Shown here piece by piece: positions 33,418 to 42,030 of a DNA stretch of 64,000 nucleotides. A program made the position numbers and the translations under genes. Origin of the DNA: Oscillospiraceae bacterium (lineage in GTDB: Bacteria > Bacillota > Clostridia > Oscillospirales > Acutalibacteraceae); assembly GCA_015066625.1 (NCBI GenBank), contig SVOC01000002.1:124001-188000 (forward strand), read 5' to 3'. Every line of letters begins with the position of its first letter. Position 1 is the first letter of the stretch. The notes below the pieces were generated by a model that was not told the origin of the DNA, ran no database searches, and saw nothing but the letters and a program-made list of their open reading frames with translations.

Positions 33418-34198
33418 GTGTAAATTTATCTTCTTCCTTAAGGTTGAGTTTTGTGATAACATCTTCAAAATTTTCTTTTGCACAGGCAAGTGCGCTTGCT
33501 TTATGAGAATCGCTTCCCAGGTAGAATTTGCATCCGCATTCTTTGGCAATATAATACGGACGGAGAAAAAGCTCTTTTTGCCGGTCCGTCATATCTGTTG
33601 TTTTGACATTCAATTCTATACCTGCACCTTTGCGTGAGCATTCTTTGAACACGGTGTAAAGAGATGAATCCGAAATCAGCGATAAAACCTCATCTGTTCT
33701 TCCTTTAAGAATGTGACCCGTAGTAAGGTGGGCAATTCCGATTTTGTTGAACGGTAAATCCTTGCTGAGCAGATTTTCAATTTTATCAAGCCAGTGAAAA
33801 GCAGCTTCTCCGGGTGTTGATATTTGGTTTTTCACCGTGTTACCGCTGAGGTGAAGATGAGTTGTTGCAACAATGATAAAATCAAAAACATCATATCTTT
33901 CTTCGCTGATGCCGAGAACATTATTGAAATCCATATCCGTTTCACAGCCGAAAAGGAATTCAATATTTTCAGAAGCAGGTAAAGGCAAAACGGAAGACAC
34001 TGCCTCAAAATTATGCTCGTCGCACCACTCTGCCTCACTTTTCACCTTTTCATCCCAGAAATGATTTGTAAGACAAATTTTTCTCAATCCGTTTTCTTTT
34101 GCATAATTAAGTATTGTTTCGGGTGTCTGATTATTATCGTGACAACAAAGCGAAACGGTAGAATGAATATGAAAATCGTGATCGGCAATATATCTCAT
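33413..34198 (-). CDS. PHP-domain phosphatase (histidinol-phosphatase-like)
   Basis: 261 aa. DHDFHIHSTVS and CLTNHFWDE are the opening metal motifs, FGCETDMDF and GIAHLTTGH are further ligands, and YLGSDSHKA is the C-terminal motif. The order matches HisK/HisJ-type PHP phosphatases, but no histidine genes are near, so specificity is open. A GGGGGTG site precedes the start. It is transcribed alone. Confidence 0.85.
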   Translation of the reverse strand: MRYIADHDFHIHSTVSLCCHDNNQTPETILNYAKENGLRKICLTNHFWDEKVKSEAEWCDEHNFEAVSSVLPLPASENIEFLFGCETDMDFNNVLGISEERYDVFDFIIVATTHLHLSGNTVKNQISTPGEAAFHWLDKIENLLSKDLPFNKIGIAHLTTGHILKGRTDEVLSLISDSSLYTVFKECSRKGAGIELNVKTTDMTDRQKELFLRPYYIAKECGCKFYLGSDSHKASALACAKENFEDVITKLNLKEEDKFTL

Positions 34199-34221
34199 AC
34201 AGGCACCCCCGTGTTTTTTTT

Positions 34222-34250
34222 ATTATAAATCTGATGCTTATACTTGTCAA
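34222..34250 (-). promoter_or_regulatory. Sigma-A promoter of the PHP gene
   Basis: Minus-strand TTGACA (34250-34245), 17-bp spacer, TATAAT (34227-34222). Confidence 0.88.
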
Positions 34251-34253
34251 CCA

Positions 34254-34291
34254 AAAACCGCCTCATCGGATATCAATGAAGCGGTTTTGAT
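34254..34291 (-). terminator. Terminator of the AGCS symporter gene
   Basis: The stem AAACCGC-TCAT / ATGA-GCGGTTT is followed by a minus-strand T-run. It lies immediately after the gene stop. Confidence 0.8.
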
Positions 34292-34292
34292 T

Positions 34293-35831
34293 TTATTCGT
34301 CTGAAAGGTTTGCCTCTGCTTCAGCCTGAATCTCAGGGTCATAAGAAAGAACGGGCTTTTCGTCAACATTCTTCACCTTACGGTTAACATAGTTTTTCGT
34401 TATTTTCATAACAAGGGGGAACAGAACAACAACACCGATAAGGTTGGGGATCATCATAAGTCCGTTGAAGGTATCGGAAATATCCCAAGCAAGAGTTGAT
34501 GTCATCACTGCACCGAAAATAACAGTGATAACATGAATGATTTTGAAGATAATTGTTGTTTTTGCCCCGAAGAGATATTCCCAGGCTTTTGAACCGTAGT
34601 GTGACCAGCCGAGAACGGTTGTGAACGCAAAGAGGAACATTGCAATTGCAATAAACTTTCCACCGATATTTCCCCAATGGAAAACACTGTTGAATGCACC
34701 TGCAACAAGAGTCGCGTCGGTAAGACCTTCTGCAATTTCGCCTGTTTTGGTATCAAAAACACCTGATGTGAGAACAACGAGAGCGGTCATTGTGCAAACT
34801 ATCATTGTATCTGCAAAAACCTCAAATATGCCCCACATACCCTGCTTTACGGGTTCTTTGACGTTGGAGTTTGAGTGAACCATAACCGATGAGCCCAAAC
34901 CTGCTTCATTTGAGAAAACGCCTCTCTTGAAGCCCTGAGTTATCGCAACACTGATTGCCGTGCCGAGAGTGCCGCCTACAAAGGCTTCGGGTTTAAATGC
35001 GTTGACAAAAATAGTTTTGAATGCGGGAATAATCTGATCATAATTAACGCCGATAATGATAAGACTGCCTGCAACGAAAAGTATAATCATAAAGGGAACT
35101 ATTTTTTCTGCAACATTTGCAATTCTCTTAAGACCGCCAAGTGTGATAAGTGCAACAAGTGCCATTATGATTACGCCGAGAATGACATTGTAGAGTGAAA
35201 TACCGCCGAGAACCTGAACGGATGAAAGTGACTCAACATTGAAAGCAGACGAAACATTGGCAACAATTTTGTTTACCTGACCCATACTGCCGATGCCAAA
35301 AGATGCAAGCATTGTGAATATGCAGAAAAGGAAAGCAAGAACCTTGCCTATTGTTTTACATCCTTTCTTACTGCCCAGACCGTCACGGAGATAATACATT
35401 GCACCGCCCGACCATTCGCCTTTGACATTGCGGCGACGGAAATACAAACCGAGAACATTTTCGGAATAGTTTGTCATCATTCCGAAGAATGCGGCAATCC
35501 ACATCCAAAAAACAGCACCTGCACCGCCGATGCATATTGCGGCGGCAACACCTGCAATGTTACCGGTACCTACCGTTGCGGCAAGTGCTGTGCAAAGAGC
35601 CTGAAAGGGCGATATTGAGCCCTTTTCCTTTGAATGACCCATAACATTCTTTGTGAAAAGACTGCCTATGGTATTTTTCCACCAGAGTTTTAAATGCGTA
35701 ACCTGAAACAGCTTTGTGGTTACGGTCATAAGTATACCTGTACCGATAAGTAAAATAAGACCGTACTTACCCCATACAACACCGTTGACGGCACCGTTGA
35801 CTTCCGCCACTTTTTCAAAAAAAGCTTCCAT
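34293..35831 (-). CDS. Alanine/glycine:cation symporter, AGCS family
   Basis: 512 aa, chosen from the ATG at 35831 with GGAGG upstream. About eleven membrane segments. Family signatures are TVGTGNIAGVAAAICIGG, AFFGMMTNYSENVLGLYFR and FKRGVFSNEAGLGSS. It takes up glycine or alanine with Na+. A tandem glycine riboswitch and terminator in the leader point to glycine as the ligand and probable substrate. Confidence 0.95.
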   Translation of the reverse strand: MEAFFEKVAEVNGAVNGVVWGKYGLILLIGTGILMTVTTKLFQVTHLKLWWKNTIGSLFTKNVMGHSKEKGSISPFQALCTALAATVGTGNIAGVAAAICIGGAGAVFWMWIAAFFGMMTNYSENVLGLYFRRRNVKGEWSGGAMYYLRDGLGSKKGCKTIGKVLAFLFCIFTMLASFGIGSMGQVNKIVANVSSAFNVESLSSVQVLGGISLYNVILGVIIMALVALITLGGLKRIANVAEKIVPFMIILFVAGSLIIIGVNYDQIIPAFKTIFVNAFKPEAFVGGTLGTAISVAITQGFKRGVFSNEAGLGSSVMVHSNSNVKEPVKQGMWGIFEVFADTMIVCTMTALVVLTSGVFDTKTGEIAEGLTDATLVAGAFNSVFHWGNIGGKFIAIAMFLFAFTTVLGWSHYGSKAWEYLFGAKTTIIFKIIHVITVIFGAVMTSTLAWDISDTFNGLMMIPNLIGVVVLFPLVMKITKNYVNRKVKNVDEKPVLSYDPEIQAEAEANLSDE

Positions 35832-35853
35832 TTGATTTCCTCCAATCAAAAAT

Positions 35854-35882
35854 AAAAAAATCGGATTACAAGACGTAATCCG
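35854..35882 (-). terminator. Riboswitch expression-platform terminator
   Basis: Stem CGGATTAC/GTAATCCG (35862-35869 with 35875-35882) followed on the minus strand by a run of seven T and then the AGCS ribosome site. It lies between the riboswitch and the start codon, so it is the likely on/off switch. Confidence 0.88.
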
Positions 35883-35917
35883 ACAAAAGCACAAAACACA
35901 CTGAAAAACAGTGATAA

Positions 35918-36076
35918 AAACTTTGTCCTTTTGCCTGAGAGATTAGCGTTACCGCCTTGCACCTTCGGCACTCAATTAAATGAGCTTCTCCAAAGTTATG
36001 TCCGTTTGCAGTCCTTTTCCCCTGCGGGAAGCCTGAGAGCGTTACTCCTTCGGCAGCATTTGCTTCTTCTGCAAAC
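35918..36076 (-). ncRNA. Tandem glycine riboswitch upstream of the AGCS symporter
   Basis: Two aptamers follow one another on the minus strand. Aptamer 1 is closed by GTTTGCAG/CTGCAAAC (36076-36069 with 36011-36004) and contains GCCGAAGGAG, CGCTCTCAGGC and AAAAGGAC. Aptamer 2 is closed by AACTTTG/CAAAGTT (35997 to 35918) and contains GCCGAAGGTGCAAGGCGG, ATCTCTCAGGC and AAAAGGAC. These are the conserved glycine-aptamer cores. It probably raises symporter expression when glycine binds and the downstream terminator is disrupted, but the direction of control was not modelled. Confidence 0.95.
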
Positions 36077-36103
36077 TTCATCCATAAATATTGAATTTGT
36101 CAC

Positions 36104-36132
36104 ATTATAACACCGCAATATCCGTATGTCAA
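36104..36132 (-). promoter_or_regulatory. Sigma-A promoter of the riboswitch-AGCS transcript
   Basis: Minus-strand TTGACA (36132-36127), 17-bp spacer and TATAAT (36109-36104), about 25 bp before aptamer 1. Confidence 0.92.
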
Positions 36133-36246
36133 CGATTTTTCTTGCAAAATACCGTAATTATCTTCCCGTTGCAAACTTGCAGTATACCGCTACTGCCTTG
36201 TTAACGGCATAAAACAGGCAGAAACAAGCAATAAAAATTAAACAAA

Positions 36247-36275
36247 TTGATTTTTCGGAAAGAATGTGTTATTGT
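36247..36275 (+). promoter_or_regulatory. Possible promoter of the second GPH gene
   Basis: TTGATT, 17 bp and TATTGT. The -10 is weak, so this is a tentative assignment. Confidence 0.45.
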
Positions 36276-36309
36276 TATATCAACAATGAGTTCATAAGGA
36301 GGCATACTG

Positions 36310-37803
36310 ATGGCAGAAACGGCAATAATAAATGACAGACCCGATTCAAAACATATTCTTTCAAATGACAGACGCTATGTAGGCTCAAAAGAGTCGTCGG
36401 CATATGTTATTTATGACATTTCCCAAAGCTTCAACATCAATAAGTACCAGGATATATTCATTACCGATGTTGTGCAGATCGGTCTGAGCTTTCAAACAAT
36501 CGTTACCTTTGTTATCGGTATATGGGATGTTATCAACGATGTTTTTCTTGCAGCCATTGTTGATAAAACAAGAACTCGCTTCGGCAAATTCAGGCCGTGG
36601 CTGTTTATCTGTTCAGGCCCGGGCTACGTTTTATCGCTTATTTATTGGCTCCTCCCCATCATATTTGCCGGAACCGACCCTTATCACGCAGGCAAGCTGG
36701 CTTTCTATATGATTTTTCAGCTTATAAGTAACCTTAACGGTTCACTTTGCAATATTTCAAGAACGGGTATGCTTTCAACAATAACACCCAATGTTATTGA
36801 AAGAACAAGACTCATTACTCAGGCAAGCCTTTTTTCGGGATTCATTGAAAAGTGGCCTGAGATTTTTATGGGTCTGCTCATAGATCTTATCAATCACGGG
36901 AAGCTTAAAATACCCATGAAGGCACTGTATGTTTCTGCAGGTGTTTTCACTTCAACCGTAGTGAGCATCATGGGTCTTTTCTTTGTATTTACCGCCCGTG
37001 AAAGAGTTGCTCAGCGCATTGAAAAGCCCAGCGTGCTGCAAGGCATAAAGTCAATTATAACCAACAAACCGCTGCTTATATTGACCATAACCGAATTTCT
37101 GCAAGCCTTCGGTATGAATTCGGGCGTAAACTACTACTATATTAATGTTCTCGGCCTCGCTTCAATGACAACGATCGTAGGTATCCCCGGTGCATTCGTT
37201 TCACCTGCCAGCTATGCACTTGTTACAAGAGCAAGAGAAAGATTCTCTACAAGATTCCTGTGGATTGTCAGCTCCCATCTCGGCGACTTCCTTATGATTT
37301 TTGTTTACCTCATCGGTTCAATCAACAAGAATTATAAAAAACTTGCCGTTATGATTCCCGCATTTATGATAAGAGAAACAATCTGGATGACCTGCTGGGG
37401 TCTTATGAATGTTATACCCGAAGAAATGCGCAACGAAACCATTGATTACGGTGAATGGAAAAACGGTTACAGAACTGAAGGAATGACAGGCGTTGCAAAA
37501 GACCTTGCCAAAAAACTTGTAGGTACGGTAGGTGCTTCAATCAAAGCCTTCATCCTGAGCAAAATCGGTTATGTTGAAGGTGCAGGTTACGGCAACCAGT
37601 CCGAAAAAACCGAATATCTGCTCTTTATGATGTGTACACTGCTTCCCACCGTCACCTGTATATTCGGACTTATACCTAAATTCTTTTATGACCTTTCAGG
37701 CGAAAAGAAGGAGCGTATGTACCGTGAGCTTGCCGAAAGGCGACGCAGCATAATCACTCAACTTAACGAGTTTAAAGACGATGAATCCGAAAAAACGGAT
37801 TGA
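36310..37803 (+). CDS. GPH-family sugar:cation symporter, second copy
   Basis: 497 aa. AAGGAGGCATACTG precedes the start. GIWDVINDVFLAAIVDKTRTRFGKFRPWL (given here as DVINDVFLA and DKTRTRFGKFRPW) and IDYGEWKNGYRTEG are GPH hallmarks. It is only distantly like the GPH protein at 30.8 kb. It sits 36 nt before gldA, so the pair may serve uptake and oxidation of a polyol or glycoside. The substrate is unknown. Confidence 0.88.
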   Translation: MAETAIINDRPDSKHILSNDRRYVGSKESSAYVIYDISQSFNINKYQDIFITDVVQIGLSFQTIVTFVIGIWDVINDVFLAAIVDKTRTRFGKFRPWLFICSGPGYVLSLIYWLLPIIFAGTDPYHAGKLAFYMIFQLISNLNGSLCNISRTGMLSTITPNVIERTRLITQASLFSGFIEKWPEIFMGLLIDLINHGKLKIPMKALYVSAGVFTSTVVSIMGLFFVFTARERVAQRIEKPSVLQGIKSIITNKPLLILTITEFLQAFGMNSGVNYYYINVLGLASMTTIVGIPGAFVSPASYALVTRARERFSTRFLWIVSSHLGDFLMIFVYLIGSINKNYKKLAVMIPAFMIRETIWMTCWGLMNVIPEEMRNETIDYGEWKNGYRTEGMTGVAKDLAKKLVGTVGASIKAFILSKIGYVEGAGYGNQSEKTEYLLFMMCTLLPTVTCIFGLIPKFFYDLSGEKKERMYRELAERRRSIITQLNEFKDDESEKTD

Positions 37804-37839
37804 CATAGTAAATTTGAATTAACTTTAAGGAGTAGAAAA

Positions 37840-38937
37840 ATGGCAAAAATTCTTATCAGCCCCGGCAAATATGTTCAGGGCGCAGGCGAAATGAAAAAGC
37901 TTTATGACTACGCAAAGGGTTACGGAAAAAAGGCACTTGTTCTCATAACCGAATCAGGTTACAAGAGAATCGGCGTAACTGTTGAAAGCAGCTTTGCAGG
38001 TCAGGATTTTGAGCTTGTTTTTGATTATTTCAACGGCGAATGCTCAAAGAACGAAATCAACAGACTCATCAAGATTATGGAAGAAAAGGGCTGTGACCTT
38101 GTTATCGGTATCGGCGGCGGCAAGATTCTTGACACATCAAAGGCCGTTGCATACTACTGCAAAACACCCGTTCTTATCTGCCCCACAATCGCATCAACAG
38201 ACGCACCCTGCAGCGCTCTTTCGGTTATCTATACCGATGACGGCGTATTTGAAGAATATCTTTTCCTTCCCGCAAACCCCAATATGGTTCTTATGGATAC
38301 GGATATCATTGCCGCCTCACCTGCCCGTCTTACCGTTTCGGGTATGGGCGATGCACTTGCAACCTACTTTGAAGCAAGAGCTGTTATGGCAAAGGATGCA
38401 GGAACCTGTGCAGGCGGTAAGGTTACCTGCGCTGCAATGGCACTTGCAAAGCTTTGCTTTGATACACTTATGGATGAAGGCGTAAAGGCAAAGATTGCTC
38501 TTGAGGCAGGTGCTTGCACAGAAGCTGTTGAAAAAGTAATCGAGGCAAACACTCTTCTCAGCGGTATCGGCTTTGAAAGCGGCGGTCTCGCAGGGGCACA
38601 CGCAATACACAACGGTCTTACCGTTCTCTCCGAATGCCATCATATGTACCATGGCGAAAAGGTTGCTTTCGGTACCCTTACGCAGCTTGTTCTTGAAAAT
38701 GTTGACGGTGACGAGCTTGAAAGAATAATCAGCTTCTGCATTGAGCTCGGTCTTCCCGTTTCATTCAAAGAGCTCGGAATTACAGATGTAACAGATGAAA
38801 AGCTTATGGCAGTTGCAACCGCAGCTTGTGCAGAGGGTGACACTCTCCACAATATGCCTTTTGAAGTAACTCCCGAAAAAGTTTGCGCTGCTCTTAAAGC
38901 TGCAGATGCATACGGCAGATACTTCCTTGGCGAATAA
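37840..38937 (+). CDS. gldA: Glycerol dehydrogenase, iron/zinc alcohol dehydrogenase family
   Basis: 365 aa. VIGIGGGKILDTSKA is the NAD-binding motif. Metal ligands are Asp in SGMGDALATYFEA, His in AGAHAIHNGL and His in HHMYHGEKVAFG. The PTIASTDAPCSALSVIY segment is diagnostic of GldA. It oxidises glycerol to dihydroxyacetone with NAD+. Co-transcription with a GPH transporter, and two GDPD genes in the window, hint at glycerol salvage. No dihydroxyacetone kinase is present. Confidence 0.95.
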   Translation: MAKILISPGKYVQGAGEMKKLYDYAKGYGKKALVLITESGYKRIGVTVESSFAGQDFELVFDYFNGECSKNEINRLIKIMEEKGCDLVIGIGGGKILDTSKAVAYYCKTPVLICPTIASTDAPCSALSVIYTDDGVFEEYLFLPANPNMVLMDTDIIAASPARLTVSGMGDALATYFEARAVMAKDAGTCAGGKVTCAAMALAKLCFDTLMDEGVKAKIALEAGACTEAVEKVIEANTLLSGIGFESGGLAGAHAIHNGLTVLSECHHMYHGEKVAFGTLTQLVLENVDGDELERIISFCIELGLPVSFKELGITDVTDEKLMAVATAACAEGDTLHNMPFEVTPEKVCAALKAADAYGRYFLGE

Positions 38938-38947
38938 TTAAACAAAC

Positions 38948-38990
38948 AAAACCGCTTCATATGCCATTACAGCTGTGAAGCGGTTTTTTT
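38948..38990. terminator. Terminator between gldA and the BNR gene
   Basis: Stem AACCGCTTCA / TGAAGCGGTT followed by a T-run on the plus strand; A-rich sequence on the other side lets it serve the convergent gene as well. Confidence 0.88.
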
Positions 38991-38997
38991 GATATAT

Positions 38998-40068
38998 TCA
39001 GATATTTTTCCATTTCTGCTGTAAAACATTACAGGGTAAGTCTTCACCTTCTGAGGCATAAAAAACAGTAACCAATATTCCGTCATCCAGCTCAACCGTT
39101 GAAGGATACCCCAGGTCATCCGTTGCAAGGTTTTCGCAAATCGGGATATCCGTCTGCCAGGTTTCACCGCCGTCAGCACTTATCATTGCCATAATTCCGT
39201 AAGGCTGTTTGCGTCTGCCGTAGGTTGAAAGAAGCAATCCCGATTTTAACAATAGAAGATGAGGCGGTGCTCCGCCCGTTTTGTCAAGAAGCATAACGGG
39301 TTCCGACCAGGTTCTGCCTCCGTCATCGGAAACGCTTTGAAAAACGGTAAACAGTTCCTCATCGCCGCCGTCAAAAAGCTCTGCATTTTCTCCTCTGATA
39401 TGGCAGATAAGTCTGCCGTTCGGCAACTCAACCATATGAGGTTCATTGAGCACAACATTTTTATCCGACGATGTTATTTTGCCTATGAGTTCGGTTTCGC
39501 CGCTTTCGGTATCAAGCAGACGCACCTCAATGCCGCAAAAGATATCATCAAACCGTGTTCCTGCCCACATAACCGTTCCGTCTCTAAGTTGAATGGGTCC
39601 GTGGGGTGATGTTATGGGTGAATGATATATTTCTCCGAAGGTAAGTCCGCAGTCGTTGCTGATACGGAATAAGGCACCAAGATATTTTTCTTCATCTTCG
39701 GGGGTTATTGTATCGATATAGCTTTGAACATAAGCATTATCCTTGTTATATCCCCTCTGCATCTGTGCAGAATTATTGAAGGTTGTGAAAATCACACCTT
39801 TTTCTCCAAAGGTGCATATACCTGCATCTCTGTCGTCAAGCGGAGTATCAATAACAGGCGCAGGTAAAGTATAGGTTTCTCCCCCGTCGCTGCTGTATGA
39901 AATAACGGATTTACCGAAGGGACAAACATGTTCAACTCTGAAACCCGATGCACCTACGGCTAACCTGCCGTCCTGCAATTTTGCAAGAGTAGGCCAGGCA
40001 AAATACCCGTGATGGCTGTGGGGATTGGACATTACGGTTTTAAGATTTCCTATAAGCTCAACTTTCAT
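38998..40068 (-). CDS. BNR-repeat (sialidase-like) six-bladed propeller protein
   Basis: 356 aa. Asp-box repeats SYSSDGGETYTLP, SVSDDGGRTWSEP and MISADGGETWQTD, plus SNDCGLTFGE, mark the sialidase-like fold. FAWPTLAKLQDGRL is common in this clan. Without an alignment I cannot confirm the arginine triad, so it may be a sialidase or another glycan hydrolase or binder. There is no signal peptide, which is unusual for a secreted sialidase. It overlaps the upstream PnuC-like gene by 4 nt and is translationally coupled. Confidence 0.78.
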   Translation of the reverse strand: MKVELIGNLKTVMSNPHSHHGYFAWPTLAKLQDGRLAVGASGFRVEHVCPFGKSVISYSSDGGETYTLPAPVIDTPLDDRDAGICTFGEKGVIFTTFNNSAQMQRGYNKDNAYVQSYIDTITPEDEEKYLGALFRISNDCGLTFGEIYHSPITSPHGPIQLRDGTVMWAGTRFDDIFCGIEVRLLDTESGETELIGKITSSDKNVVLNEPHMVELPNGRLICHIRGENAELFDGGDEELFTVFQSVSDDGGRTWSEPVMLLDKTGGAPPHLLLLKSGLLLSTYGRRKQPYGIMAMISADGGETWQTDIPICENLATDDLGYPSTVELDDGILVTVFYASEGEDLPCNVLQQKWKNI

Positions 40069-40736
40069 TTTCCCACCTCTGACTGCTGGCTGTCATAAAG
40101 CTTTCTTGCTTTCAAAAACGCAAAAACAATACATATAAAAGAATAAACCGAGAAAATAAGGTAGGTTGTCATCTCAGGTGTTTCCGGAAGCATTGTGATA
40201 TAGAGCGATATTCCTATAATTCCGTTGATAATCATAAGGAATGTATACTCAACATACGCAAACATAGTCAGGAAATATATAAGAATTCCGAGCAGGTTGG
40301 TAAGGCTGTCAAGAAAAACATACTGAGATCCGATAAGCGGCAGAATTATCCACATTGCAACAAGCGCAGCAACAAACCCTGCCATAATCAGCAAACGCTG
40401 TTTTCCGCTGAGTTTACGGAGCTTTGTGGAATGTTCCCATTTATTTTTGTTCCATCGGATAAAAGTCAAAAGCTGAATGGGACACGAAAAAAGAATCGCA
40501 GAAAAAGCCGATCCGTAAAGGTTATAATAAACATAAACTGCACCGTAGAGCAAAGAATTTATACTGCCCATAAGGCTTGCATATCGGTTTACTCTCGATT
40601 GAAGCATACCGATTATCAGCGAAATATACAGAGGAAGAATATTCAGAAAATCCTGTTTGAAATATATTCCCGCTGCCGTGATAAGAACTGCCGTGCATCC
40701 CATAAGCACGAAAATAAATATATCTCTTTTTGACAT
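40065..40736 (-). CDS. PnuC-like nicotinamide riboside transporter family membrane protein
   Basis: 223 aa from the ATG at 40736 (AAGGA 10 nt before). Seven hydrophobic segments. GSINSLLYGAVYVYYNLYG, then CPIQLLTFIRWNKNKW, resembles the PnuC core where a Trp-rich helix lines the substrate path. PnuC proteins move nicotinamide riboside, or related ribosides, by facilitated diffusion. No nadR/nrtR-like gene is adjacent. Its coupling to a sialidase-like gene is odd. Confidence 0.72.
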   Translation of the reverse strand: MSKRDIFIFVLMGCTAVLITAAGIYFKQDFLNILPLYISLIIGMLQSRVNRYASLMGSINSLLYGAVYVYYNLYGSAFSAILFSCPIQLLTFIRWNKNKWEHSTKLRKLSGKQRLLIMAGFVAALVAMWIILPLIGSQYVFLDSLTNLLGILIYFLTMFAYVEYTFLMIINGIIGISLYITMLPETPEMTTYLIFSVYSFICIVFAFLKARKLYDSQQSEVGK

Positions 40737-40801
40737 TTTCGATTTTTCCTTTTTGGTTTCGATGTTCAAGACTTTCACATCCTTTTTGCCATTTAATAAA
40801 A

Positions 40802-40912
40802 TCAGTAGTCAACCGTTACTTTCTCTCCCGTATCGGTAATCGATACACTTACGTTGCCGTATTTAAGTTCCCGGCTTATTTCATCAGCAGCAAAAGCTAA
40901 GCCCGTCGGCAA
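40802..40912 (-). CDS. Possible 36-aa small ORF or gene remnant
   Basis: From a TTG at 40912 the frame reads a soluble peptide containing ADEISRELKYGNVSVSI and ending GEKVTVDY. The composition looks coding-like. The start has no clear ribosome site, and the frame is closed upstream just past a hairpin, so this may be the 3' end of a decayed gene. No family recognised. Confidence 0.3.
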   Translation of the reverse strand: MPTGLAFAADEISRELKYGNVSVSITDTGEKVTVDY

Positions 40913-40927
40913 AATGTCGATGGGCTT
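40899..40927 (-). terminator. Possible terminator after upp
   Basis: Stem AAGCCC/GGGCTT extended by GTCG/CGAT, then AGCTTTT on the minus strand. Moderate support only; it overlaps the small ORF. Confidence 0.45.
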
Positions 40928-40937
40928 TTATGTCATT

Positions 40938-41567
40938 CTATTTTGTACCAAAAATTCTGTCGCCTGCATCACCGAGACCGGGAACAATATAACCGTGGTC
41001 ATTAAGACGGTCATCAAGAGCGCCCACATAAATATCAACATCGGGATGAGCGTTTCTCAGAGCTTCAAGGCCTTCGGGTGCGGCAATAATGCACATAAAC
41101 TTGATATCCTTGGGATTTCTCTTTTTTATCTGTGAAATCGCATCAATGGCAGAGCCGCCGGTTGCAAGCATGGGATCAAGAACTATTACCTCGCGCTCCT
41201 CAATATCTGCGGGAAGCTTGCAGTAATATTCAACCGGCATAAGGGTTTCAGGGTCTCTGTAAAGACCGATATGGCCTACTCTTGCGGAAGGCACAAGGGC
41301 AAGCATGCCGTCAACCATACCCAGACCTGCTCTGAGAATAGGCACAAAGGCAAGCTTTTTACCTGCTATAACCTTGGTCTTTGCCATTGCAACGGGTGTT
41401 TTTGTATCAACCTCTTTAAGAGGTAAATCCCTTGTTGCCTCATAGCACATAAGCATTGCAATTTCGCTTACAAGGCTTCTGAACTCCATTGATGTGGTTT
41501 TTTCATCTCTGAGAAAAGTAAGCTTATGCTGAATAAGAGGATGTTCCATTATCATTACCTTTGCCAT
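40938..41567 (-). CDS. upp: Uracil phosphoribosyltransferase
   Basis: 209 aa, the standard length. [13 protein letters not shown] at the start, [14 protein letters not shown], and the PRPP loop [14 protein letters not shown] are diagnostic. It salvages uracil to UMP. It is the last gene of a run tsaE-tsaB-rpiB-upp. Confidence 0.97.
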   Translation of the reverse strand: MAKVMIMEHPLIQHKLTFLRDEKTTSMEFRSLVSEIAMLMCYEATRDLPLKEVDTKTPVAMAKTKVIAGKKLAFVPILRAGLGMVDGMLALVPSARVGHIGLYRDPETLMPVEYYCKLPADIEEREVIVLDPMLATGGSAIDAISQIKKRNPKDIKFMCIIAAPEGLEALRNAHPDVDIYVGALDDRLNDHGYIVPGLGDAGDRIFGTK

Positions 41568-41586
41568 AGCTCTGTCCTCCGATTAA

Positions 41587-42030
41587 TCAAAATCTGTTTT
41601 CAAGGTCTGTAATCTGGTCAATTCTTCTCTGATGGCGCTCTTCACCGCTGAAAGGAGTATTAAGGAATATATCAACAAGCTCCTTTGCTTTTTCGGGAGT
41701 AACAACTCTGCCGCCCAGGCAAAGAATATTTGCATTGTTATGAAGCCTTGTCATTTCTGCCGAGAACAAATCGGAACAGCAGCAGGCACGGATACCCCTT
41801 ACCTTATTTGCCGCCATTGAGATACCTACACCCGTACCGCAGAAAAGCAGACCGAGTTCACATTCGCCGCCTGCAACGGCTCTTGCGGTTTTTTCTGCAT
41901 AAACAGCATAGTCGCAGGAGTCGGTTGAATATGTGCCGTAATCCCTATATTCGATTTTTCTTTCTTCAAGATGTTTGATAATGACCTGCTTAAGCTCATA
42001 ACCTGCATGGTCGCTTCCCAGTGCAATCAT
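41587..42030 (-). CDS. rpiB: Ribose 5-phosphate isomerase B
   Basis: 147 aa. MIALGSDHAGYELK, GLLFCGTGVGISMAANK and ILCLGGRVV are RpiB/LacAB signatures, with the active-site Cys in FCGTG. It interconverts ribulose 5-phosphate and ribose 5-phosphate. It overlaps tsaB by 4 nt and precedes upp by 19 nt, consistent with supplying ribose 5-phosphate for PRPP-dependent uracil salvage. Confidence 0.95.
   Translation of the reverse strand: MIALGSDHAGYELKQVIIKHLEERKIEYRDYGTYSTDSCDYAVYAEKTARAVAGGECELGLLFCGTGVGISMAANKVRGIRACCCSDLFSAEMTRLHNNANILCLGGRVVTPEKAKELVDIFLNTPFSGEERHQRRIDQITDLENRF

Noticed and set aside
35866-36081. A 71-codon open frame on the minus strand upstream of the AGCS symporter
   Set aside because: It coincides with the two glycine aptamers and the expression-platform terminator; base pairing explains the sequence and there is no ribosome site.
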